From: an uncultured Mycolicibacterium sp. | GTDB lineage: Bacteria > Actinomycetota > Actinomycetes > Mycobacteriales > Mycobacteriaceae | Length of the DNA: 42,290 nt | Direction of reading: 5' to 3' | Assembly: GCA_945957405.1 (NCBI GenBank) | Contig: CAMFLL010000015.1 | Coordinates: forward strand, 1-42,290 | In this document: positions 35,728-42,290 of the stretch, one piece after another | How positions within the stretch are numbered: the first letter of the stretch is position 1 | How the letters are laid out: every line of letters begins with the position of its first letter | Notes under the pieces: model-generated | Seen by the model: the letters and a program-made list of their open reading frames with translations, nothing else | Database searches by the model: none | Told to the model about the DNA's origin: nothing | Program-made: the position numbers and the translations under genes

Positions 35728-37371
35728 TCAGATGCCAGATTCGCCGAGCACGTGGAGGCGGCCGCCGGGGTCGACGGTGTCCCAGATGGTGGCGTAGAAG
35801 TCCTGCTTCAGTTCATACGCCTGGTTTTCGACATTGAGCAGGTCGGCGGCCTCGTCGTAGCCGTAGTAGAGCAGCGACACCGGCGGGGTGGTCAGCAGCA
35901 GCTGGTTGATCGTGGTCTGCGCGATGCTCGGGTCATCCTGGCTCAGCGCCCGCACGATCGCAAGGAGCGGGATGGGTGCGTTGACGTAGGGCACCATCTG
36001 GCTGAAGCGGTAGGCCGCCTCGAAGCCCTCGCGGTAGAACGGTGCGAGGGCGGCCAGCGGGGTCGCCTCGATCGCTGCGACAGTCGTCTTTTCGATGTTG
36101 AGGATCGAATCGGGCATGTCGGTGGGCCACGGATCGTCCGGACGGAAGGGATTGGTCAGGAAAGCGTCGGCCGCGCCGTCGTCGGCCAGCGTCCCGATGG
36201 CGGCGGTGGGCAGCGCAGTGACCTTGCTCGCCAGCTGAATGTTCTGGAGGGTGCTCGGTGTGGACCCCGCCGCGGTCGGCGAAAGCGGCAGCCCCGACTG
36301 TCCCTTCGGGTGCAGGATGCCGAAGAAGTCGATCACATCCCAGGCGGTCGTGTAGAACCGATCCTTGAGCTGCTGCGCCTGGTATTCGACGTTGAGCGCA
36401 TCGGCGACCATGTCGTATCCGTAGAACAGGAACGACACCGGGGCGATCGTCACGATGAGGTTGTTGATGATGACCTGCGTGGCGGCCTTGTCGCCGTTGA
36501 GCGCGTCTGGGAGTTCCTGGGCGATGTTGGTCAGTGGCACCACCACGTTGACCCACGGAATCATCTGAGTCACCCGGTAGCCGAATTCGAAGCCCTCGCG
36601 GACGACGGGCTGGATGACGGGAACGCCGCTGAAGAGGTTGACCGTGGTCTGCTCGAGGTTCCAGATGGCTCCCGGCATCTCCTGGGGGATTGGATCACCT
36701 TCGCGGAAGGGATTCCAGTTCCAGGCGACCGGCCCGGTGTTCGGCACGAACCAGGTGCTGTCCGCGGCTGCTGCCAGCTTCACGGCAGCGTCGGAGGCGT
36801 TGATGGTCGGTATCTTGACGAGGGACTGCGCGACCTCGGTTGCCTTGGCGGCCAGACCGTCGATCGGGTCGATCTTCGGCGCGGGCAGCTTCACGAGCGC
36901 CTGCGCCGCTTCGGTGGCCTTGGAGGTGAGTTCGGCCACCGGCTTGAGCGGTGTCAGAGCCGGCTTGGTCACCACGTTCTCGATGACCGTCTCGGCCTTG
37001 TCGACCTTGGTCGACTCGGTCTTGGCGATCTTCTTGGTGGTGGTCGTGAACTGCTTCTGCAGGTTCTCGACGGCGTCCTTGGGGTCGAACTTCGGCTTGG
37101 GTGCCTTCTTGGCGGCGGTCGAGATGTCGTCGGCGATCTTGTCGAGTCGCTTCTCGAGGTTTGCGCCAGACTTCTTCTTGTCGGCCTTCTGGCTGACTGA
37201 CGTGTCGGCCTTCTTCTCGGGTCCCTTTTCGGGTCCTTTGGATTCCGACGACGCTGCTTTGGAGTCGGATTCCGCGTGTGCGGTGCCCTGGCTGGCAGTC
37301 GCGAGCGCTGCGCCCACACCTACTGCGACTGCGGCTCCACCGATATACCCGAGATACTTAGCTGACGTCAT
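35728..37371 (-). CDS. Secreted protein with a duplicated ~140-residue module
   Basis: A 547-residue protein of unknown function. An N-terminal hydrophobic segment (7-30) ends in AHA, a likely signal peptidase I site after residue 33. Residues 35-130 are Lys/Ser/Glu-rich and probably unstructured. Two homologous modules follow: 220-361 (NPFREGDPIP to GQSGL) and 407-547 (NPFRPDDPWP to GESGI). Shared positions include a REGFE-x2-YR-x-(T/S)QM-(I/V)P-(W/Y)VN block and (F/Y)YGYD-x2-AD-x-LNVE. A GGAAGGG Shine-Dalgarno precedes ATG 37371. The modules resemble alpha-helical mycobacterial surface proteins, but I recognise no named family. It is divergent from the PAP2 gene. Confidence 0.85.
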   Translation of the reverse strand: MTSAKYLGYIGGAAVAVGVGAALATASQGTAHAESDSKAASSESKGPEKGPEKKADTSVSQKADKKKSGANLEKRLDKIADDISTAAKKAPKPKFDPKDAVENLQKQFTTTTKKIAKTESTKVDKAETVIENVVTKPALTPLKPVAELTSKATEAAQALVKLPAPKIDPIDGLAAKATEVAQSLVKIPTINASDAAVKLAAAADSTWFVPNTGPVAWNWNPFREGDPIPQEMPGAIWNLEQTTVNLFSGVPVIQPVVREGFEFGYRVTQMIPWVNVVVPLTNIAQELPDALNGDKAATQVIINNLIVTIAPVSFLFYGYDMVADALNVEYQAQQLKDRFYTTAWDVIDFFGILHPKGQSGLPLSPTAAGSTPSTLQNIQLASKVTALPTAAIGTLADDGAADAFLTNPFRPDDPWPTDMPDSILNIEKTTVAAIEATPLAALAPFYREGFEAAYRFSQMVPYVNAPIPLLAIVRALSQDDPSIAQTTINQLLLTTPPVSLLYYGYDEAADLLNVENQAYELKQDFYATIWDTVDPGGRLHVLGESGI

Positions 37372-37452
37372 CGCCGCCCTTCCATTGACCAAGGGCATAG
37401 TAGAGGGTCTAGGCAAACTGAGCAGCGCAACGGCTGTGGTACCTCTGGTTTG

Positions 37453-38094
37453 ATGAGGCTCCGCACCACCCTCGCTGTAGCTGCACTCGCGGTTTACTTC
37501 GCGATGTGGGCCGGCTACCTGCAGGGATGGTCCTGGCTGAAAACCGTCGACGATTGGCTGCTGAACTGGTTCTACAGCGTCGGCGCACACCATCCCGGCT
37601 GGGCGATGGCGTGGGATGTGTTCTGCACGATCTTCGGGCCGGCGGCGTTCCGCATCGTCACCCTGGTGATCATCGTCTGGCTCGCGATCCGCAGACGGAC
37701 ACAGCCCGCGCTGTTTCTTCTTGTCAGTGTCGAACTCAGTGGTGTGGTCACCGTCATCGCGAAGGCGCTGGCCAACCGGGCTCGGCCAGATTCCGCGCTG
37801 GCCTATGCCGCCTCGTCATCGTTCCCGTCGGGACATGCCCTCGGCGTGATGGTCTGCGTGCTCGCCCTGCTGACCGTGTTCCTGCCGATGATCGACGCCC
37901 GTTGGCACGCACCTCTGGTGGTGGCGGGCACCGTGATCGTCATCGCGATCGGCGTCGGACGCGTGGTGCTGAACGTGCACCATCCCTCCGACGTGGTGGC
38001 CGGATGGGCCCTCGGATATGTGTACTACCTGCTGTGCCTGCCGCTGCTCACTGCGCGGGCCGGAAGACGGGCAACACGCGATACATCGCGCTGA
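37453..38094 (+). CDS. PAP2 family membrane phosphatase
   Basis: A 213-residue, six-helix PAP2 lipid phosphatase. The three active-site motifs are present: Lys104-x6-Arg111-Pro112 (KALANRARP), PSGH (125-128), and Arg170-x5-His176/His177-x2-Asp180; the third begins GR rather than the usual SR. Such enzymes remove phosphate from phosphatidate, prenyl diphosphate or similar lipids at the outer membrane face. ATG 37453 is preceded in frame by a TTG that is less likely to start. Its 3' end overlaps the convergent PAP2-kinase gene by 47 bases. Confidence 0.88.
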   Translation: MRLRTTLAVAALAVYFAMWAGYLQGWSWLKTVDDWLLNWFYSVGAHHPGWAMAWDVFCTIFGPAAFRIVTLVIIVWLAIRRRTQPALFLLVSVELSGVVTVIAKALANRARPDSALAYAASSSFPSGHALGVMVCVLALLTVFLPMIDARWHAPLVVAGTVIVIAIGVGRVVLNVHHPSDVVAGWALGYVYYLLCLPLLTARAGRRATRDTSR

Positions 38095-39538
38095 AGCTGA
38101 CCTCGTCGTACTCGTCGCCCACTTCGCCGTCGCGGGCGATGGGGGTGGGACCGTCGACGGCGGTGAAGCTGAACTCCGGCACCTGCAGCTCGTGGTAGAG
38201 CCGACTGCGCACCAGGCGCCCGAACATCAGCGCCCCGAGGATGCGCAGTTTCGCCAAGCGGGTTCCGGTCTCGAGGATCCGTACGTCGATCAGCCCGTCG
38301 TCCATCCGGGTGCGCCGCGACGGTGCGAAACCCGTTGGCAGATAGACGGAATTGCCGAGGAAGAACAGTGAGGTCTGAATGGTCTTGTTGTCGTAGCGGA
38401 TTCGCACCGGTTCGTCTTTGCGCAATGTGTGCAGCATCGCGTACACGCCGGCCAGCGGCTTGCCGAGACGATGTTCGAGCTTCTCGCGCTCCTGAACGAA
38501 CATCGGATAGGCCCCGATGCTCGCGGTGTTGACCACCATGCGTTCCTCGTTGAGGCGGACGAGGTCGACGCGAAGGACAGTGCCCTCGCGGATGGCGTGG
38601 ACGGTCCGTTCGACGGTGGGGCAGCCGATATCCTTCGCGAAGTGGTTGAACGTGCCGGCAGGGAACACCGCCAGGGGGAGCTCGGCTTCCAGCGCGATCG
38701 CCGCCGCCGTCGACACGGTCCCGTCGCCGCCGCCGATGCCCAGGACCTCGGCGCGCTGAGCGGCCGACCGCAGTACCTCGGCAGGGTCGTCGTCGGGGCC
38801 CAGTTCGATGATCTCGGCCTTCGGCAGCGCTTCCTTGACCTCTTCGATGACCCGTGCGCCCGTGCCGCTGCCGGAGGCGGGGTTGACCACCAGGATCACG
38901 CCGGCGCCTTCCGGGCGCTTCGGTGTGTCGACCCAGAGCGGTTCTGTGGCAGGCAGTTTGGCTTCAACGATCGGGGGGACCAGCCGCCCGCCCAGGATCG
39001 CAATCCCGGCGCCGATCCCGAACCCAGCCACGACGTCGCCTGGGTAGTGGGCTCCCGTCGCCACCCTCGAGAGTCCGACCAGGCCCGCCAGGAGTGCCAG
39101 ACCGAACCCGGTTGCGGGGCTTTCCAAGCCGACGCCGACCGCGAACGCGGCAGCGCTGGCCGAGTGGCCCGACGGCAACGAATTCGAGGTCGGGAAGCGT
39201 CGGAGGCGACGGGGCAGGGGGACTGCAGTGCTGGCGGGGCGCGGGCGCTTCCAGATTCGCTTCGCCACCTGATTGGTGACCAGGCTGGTGACGCCGAGCG
39301 TCACGACGCCGCGCAGAGCTCCGCGCTGGATGCTGGGTTTTCCTGACGCCGCCAGCGCCGCGGCGATCGCGAACCACAACTTCGAGTGGTCGGCCGCTCG
39401 CGTCAGCGGCGGCATGACGGAGTCGAGCAGCGGTGTCGGGGAGTCGGCGATGGCCTCGAACACTTCGCGATCGAGCGTGCCCAGGCCCTGGGTGATCTGT
39501 CGGAGTCCGCGGGGACGATTCCAGGGGAGCCGGTTCAT
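38048..39538 (-). CDS. Bifunctional PAP2 phosphatase / diacylglycerol kinase-like protein
   Basis: A 496-residue fusion. The N-terminal ~190 residues are a PAP2 domain with KRIWKRPRP, PSGHS and SRVATGAHYPGD, all three motifs intact. From about 215 a YegS/LCB5-type lipid kinase domain follows: VILVVNPASGSG, the nucleotide loop GIGGGDGTV, and LAVFPAGTFNHFAKDIG. It could phosphorylate and dephosphorylate lipid substrates such as diacylglycerol or prenols. It lies 24 bases downstream of the Pro/Gly-rich gene on the same strand and may be cotranscribed with it. Confidence 0.92.
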   Translation of the reverse strand: MNRLPWNRPRGLRQITQGLGTLDREVFEAIADSPTPLLDSVMPPLTRAADHSKLWFAIAAALAASGKPSIQRGALRGVVTLGVTSLVTNQVAKRIWKRPRPASTAVPLPRRLRRFPTSNSLPSGHSASAAAFAVGVGLESPATGFGLALLAGLVGLSRVATGAHYPGDVVAGFGIGAGIAILGGRLVPPIVEAKLPATEPLWVDTPKRPEGAGVILVVNPASGSGTGARVIEEVKEALPKAEIIELGPDDDPAEVLRSAAQRAEVLGIGGGDGTVSTAAAIALEAELPLAVFPAGTFNHFAKDIGCPTVERTVHAIREGTVLRVDLVRLNEERMVVNTASIGAYPMFVQEREKLEHRLGKPLAGVYAMLHTLRKDEPVRIRYDNKTIQTSLFFLGNSVYLPTGFAPSRRTRMDDGLIDVRILETGTRLAKLRILGALMFGRLVRSRLYHELQVPEFSFTAVDGPTPIARDGEVGDEYDEVSFSAMYRVLPVFRPAQ

Positions 39539-39562
39539 CCAACCAACCTTAACGTTCGGCGG

Positions 39563-40534
39563 TCAGCGGCCCTGATCGTCGTCGGCGCGGTCGGCCTTCT
39601 TGTCGGTCTTGTCGTTGGGGATCATGATGCGCCGGGTAGAGATGGTCTTGCCTTCGACCTGCTTGGAGACAGTCGGGCCGGTGGGCGGAACAGACACCCG
39701 GCCCTGAACCGGAGCACCGTTCTTCACCGACGGCACCGACACCCGTTTGGTGGCGGCCTTGTCGTCCTTGCCTTCGGAGCCCTGAGCTCCGTGCATCGCA
39801 CCGGGCGGGACCATCGGGTATCCGCCCATACCGCCACCCGTGGTCGAGGGGGTCGCCGCCGCGGCTGGTGCCACCGGCGGCATGGCCCGTGATGAGGTGG
39901 GAACAGTCGAGCCATTCGGCGGGGCGGGCGGACCCAGCATCGACATCGGAGTGGTGCCGATTCCACCGCCACCACCACCGCCGACACCGCCGCCTGAGCC
40001 TCCGCCACCTCCCGCACCCAACTCGGCGCCGCCGGGCTCGAAGTCGCCGGCCAGATCGGCCTCGGTGAGGTCGTCGGGAAGGTCGCCGCCCGCTTTCTCC
40101 ATCGCGCCCATGCCCGTCTGGAGGAAGCTCTGCGCCTGCTGCGCCAGCTGCTGCGGGACCTCGGTGAGTGGCTTCAGCGCACCGCCGATGGCGCCGGTGA
40201 GGCCGCCCGCCAGGCCGCTGATGATCTGGGGGATCTGTTGGCCGAATTCGCTGACGCCGGCCATCTCCTGCGACGACTTGGCCTCGTTCTCCGGAAATTT
40301 CGTCGCGGCGTCGGTGGCCTTGAGCTGTCGCTCCTCGTGACCTTCCTGGGCGAGGCCGTTGTCCGCGGGGTCGCCGGCATTGGCGGCCAGCCCGAGCACC
40401 TGCATCAGCAGTTCGATCGGCACCCCGCCGGCCACCAGGGCGTCCGAGCTGATGAATGGCGGCAGCGGTGCGCCCGCGACGCCGCCGTAGATGTCCGAGT
40501 CCGCGGTGACAGTGTTGCCGTCTCCGGTCGTCAT
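39563..40534 (-). CDS. Gly/Pro-rich mycobacterial protein of unknown function (Rv2083-like?)
   Basis: A 323-residue protein without a known catalytic domain. The N-terminal part is acidic and helical (residues 1-150), including SGLAGGLTGAIGGALKPL and VPQQLAQQAQSFLQTGMGAMEK. A glycine run (about 175-192) and a Pro/Ala linker follow, then a basic tail with repeated RVSVPS/RVSVPP and RRIMIPNDK. The start overlaps the upstream gene's stop as ATGA, so the two are translationally coupled. The arrangement recalls the Rv2082-Rv2083 pair of M. tuberculosis; that match is from memory. No signal peptide is visible. Confidence 0.75.
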   Translation of the reverse strand: MTTGDGNTVTADSDIYGGVAGAPLPPFISSDALVAGGVPIELLMQVLGLAANAGDPADNGLAQEGHEERQLKATDAATKFPENEAKSSQEMAGVSEFGQQIPQIISGLAGGLTGAIGGALKPLTEVPQQLAQQAQSFLQTGMGAMEKAGGDLPDDLTEADLAGDFEPGGAELGAGGGGGSGGGVGGGGGGGIGTTPMSMLGPPAPPNGSTVPTSSRAMPPVAPAAAATPSTTGGGMGGYPMVPPGAMHGAQGSEGKDDKAATKRVSVPSVKNGAPVQGRVSVPPTGPTVSKQVEGKTISTRRIMIPNDKTDKKADRADDDQGR

Positions 40535-42241
40535 TGTGGGCCCCTTGGTTTCGTCATCGAGAGTGCCTGGAACCAGGCGAAGTGGTAGTTCAGTTCGGTC
40601 CGGTAACCGGTGACCAGTGCATCGATTGCGGCCAGCAGCTGCCAGTTGCCGACAGCCTCAACGTCGGTGCGGTCGGGATATCCGCGAAGGACTTTGCTCC
40701 TGATGGCATCGAGGTGCTCGCGTAGGAGGTCGACCTCTGAGTCGAGGACACCGGTACCGGCGATGCCCGCCTTGGCCAACGTGTGGGCCAGCCGGGGCAG
40801 GCCGTCACGCCAGTTCGTCGCCTGGGTCAGTTCCCAGTTCAGGTCGTCGACCTCGGGCACCTGACGTGCCCGCAGCCACGTCGGGACCGGGTCGGCGTCC
40901 TTGGCGTCCGGCAGGTAGTGCCCGGGCGTCCAGGTGGCGGTGTCGGTGGTCTCGCCGAGTAGCGCTTCGAGCGGGCTGCGCCGCGTTCCCGGAGGTAGCA
41001 GGCGAACGCCGGATGGGATCTCGACGTGCGGTGGGATCCAGCCCGAAGCGAGATCGGTCGCGAGGACGGTCGTGTCGTCGTCGAGATCCCCGACGGCCCA
41101 GCGCAGAAGGGGTTCCTGACGGGCAACGGACTCGACCAGGGAGACCAGGCGGGAGTGCGCGACGGCCTGCGCCGATGCGATTCCGGCGGTGGCGCCCACT
41201 GATGCGGCGGCGACGGCGTTCTCGGTGAGACCCGGGGTGGTAGGCGCAGTCGGCGCGGCCGTCGGCTGGACCTGGCGAACCACTGGCTGATTCGCAGCGC
41301 CGGTACCGCTCGCTGGGTTGACCGGCGCCGAGGCGGGCATCGCGGCGGCAGGCGGCGAGACTGCGGGTGCCGCGACGGTCGGAGGTCGCAGGTCAGAGCC
41401 GTACGCGGGCAGCGGGCCCACCGGCGGCGGCGCAGCGGGCATCACCGGGGCCGCGGGGGCAACCGAGGCCACGGGCGCCGCGTACATAGTCGAGCCGGCG
41501 TCGGTGGAGGGGATGTGCGTCGAGCCGGCCTCGACCATCGGCGCGTGCGGGGCGTCGAAGGCGTAATGCGTCCCTGCCATCGCAGTAGTGGCGGGAGCGG
41601 GTGAACTGGAGAAATCTGGTGGTGGCGCGACGTTGTGGGTGGCAGATTGAAAGATGTTGTGCGACAAAGTCTCTGTGGCACCAGTGAGTGGTGCTCCGGA
41701 TTGCATGCCGGTGGTGAGGTTGTGCGCGAGACCCTCCGGGCTGAGTGCCGACGGCGCTGACGGTGCGGCTGGTGCCGAGGGCGCGGAGACCGTCGGTGTC
41801 GTGCCGGTGTGAGTCGACGGCATGATGCCCGGTGGTGGCGCTCCGGCTGGGTTGGCGGCGGCGACCGCTGGTAAGGCGGTGGTCGCCGGGCCGGGAGCTG
41901 CGACTTCGGCGGGGGCGGGGGCGAGGAGGCCTGTCTTATCGGCGAGCCCTGTAACGGTCGGATCTGATGTCCGTGCGGAGACCGATGTTGGCGCGCCCAA
42001 CGGGCCTGATGTGACCTGTGGTTGTGGGGATTCCGAGAATCCATTCGATGTGTTTGCAGTGTCACCGATTTTGGACGGAGCCGGATGGAGGGATCCAAGG
42101 GGACGCGAGCTGGAACCAAACGGTTGAGCTTGCGTCCCGTTCTGTCCAGCCGAACTGGGTCCTGGGAGTGGGGCGGCAGCATTCGGATCGAGCTTGGACG
42201 TAACTTGCTGCGTAATAGCGTCGCGGCTCGGAGTGCCGAAA
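40531..42241 (-). CDS. Partial Pro/Ala-rich protein with DUF5632/DUF5631-like C-terminus
   Basis: The genuine coding sequence runs to the contig edge at 42241, so the true N-terminus is missing. About 570 residues remain. The first ~330 are low-complexity Pro/Ala/Thr-rich. The last ~230 are folded: SLVESVARQEPLLRWAVGDL, then ATDLASGWIPPHVEIPSGVRLLPP, then VPEVDDLNWELTQATNWRDGLPRLAHTLAKAGIAGTG and LLAAIDALVTGYRTELNYHFAWFQAL. This resembles mycobacterial DUF5632/DUF5631 proteins such as Rv2082 and Rv3899c, some near ESX loci; the assignment is from memory. The frame continues 29 bases into adapter sequence and gains a spurious start encoding MGSEMCIRDS, which is not biological. Confidence 0.8.
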
Positions 42242-42290
42242 CTGTCTCTTATACACATCTCCGAGCCCACGAGACTAAGGCGAATCTCGG
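42242..42290 (+). other. Untrimmed Illumina Nextera adapter with i7 index
   Basis: Bases 42242-42260 are the Tn5 mosaic end CTGTCTCTTATACACATCT. Bases 42261-42275 are CCGAGCCCACGAGAC of the Nextera read-2 adapter. TAAGGCGA (42276-42283) equals the N701 index, and ATCTCG (42284-42289) begins the P7 flow-cell sequence. The last base departs from it. This is read-through contamination, not genome; the true sequence ends at 42241. Confidence 0.98.

Noticed and set aside
39950..40020. Glycine run as evidence for a PE_PGRS protein
   Set aside because: The protein lacks a PE domain and GGX-GGN repeats; the glycines form one short linker.
42062..42270. Protein starts MGSEMCIRDS and MYKRQ near the right end
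   Set aside because: Both arise from translating the Nextera adapter at 42242-42290.
1..42290. CRISPR arrays, tRNA genes, insertion sequences or prophage ends
   Set aside because: Reading the window showed no regularly spaced repeats, no transposase or integrase motifs and no tRNA-like cloverleaf; only the 13E12-type gene has any link to mobile elements.

Overview
The window is high-GC actinobacterial DNA that reads as a rapidly growing Mycobacterium/Mycolicibacterium. Its core is a complete ESX-3 type VII secretion locus with PE and PPE genes. Gene order around it largely follows the M. tuberculosis stretch Rv0271c-Rv0294, as I recall it. The species cannot be fixed from this sequence. No tRNA, rRNA, CRISPR array, IS element or phage was seen, and no gene-free stretch exceeds 300 bases.

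Left part (1-10225). An SDR oxidoreductase faces a leftward operon: TetR regulator, alpha/beta hydrolase, D-2-hydroxyacid dehydrogenase, double-length acyl-CoA dehydrogenase (FadE6-like). A VOC/glyoxalase-fold gene diverges from the TetR gene. Next come an orphan TctC-type binding lipoprotein, a second TetR gene diverging from an MpaB/DUF2236 oxygenase-like gene, and a SAM methyltransferase (Rv0281-like). This looks like acyl or hydroxy-acid catabolism; the substrate is unknown.

ESX-3 (10266-24767). Two IdeR-like boxes precede eccA3-eccB3-eccC3-PE5-PPE4-esxG-esxH-espG3-eccD3-mycP3-eccE3. Most junctions overlap by 1-4 bases; the one clear gap, with an 11-bp direct repeat, lies before esxG. The system exports EsxG/EsxH and PE5/PPE4 and supports mycobactin-dependent iron uptake. 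EccB3-EccE3 form the membrane complex, EccA3 and EspG3 are cytosolic, and MycP3 is the protease.

Middle (24736-33987). An Rv0293c-like alpha/beta hydrolase meets eccE3 tail to tail. It is followed by a multi-pass ArnT/GT39-like glycosyltransferase, an amidohydrolase, tam, a divergent SDR/AraC pair, a possible 43-codon ORF coupled to a GNAT acetyltransferase, a 13E12-type DUF222/HNH protein behind a DNA-damage (PafBC/RecA-NDp-like) promoter motif, and a frameshifted small lipoprotein gene.

Right part (33984-42290). An NCS1 transporter carries an unusual four-cysteine C-terminal tail. A secreted protein has two copies of a ~140-residue module. A PAP2 phosphatase and a PAP2-lipid kinase fusion overlap tail to tail. 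Last is a coupled pair of Pro/Ala/Gly-rich mycobacterial proteins; the distal one resembles DUF5632/DUF5631 (Rv2082/Rv3899c-like) proteins. The final 49 bases (42242-42290) are an untrimmed Illumina Nextera adapter with an index, so the window ends at a contig edge and the last gene is truncated there.
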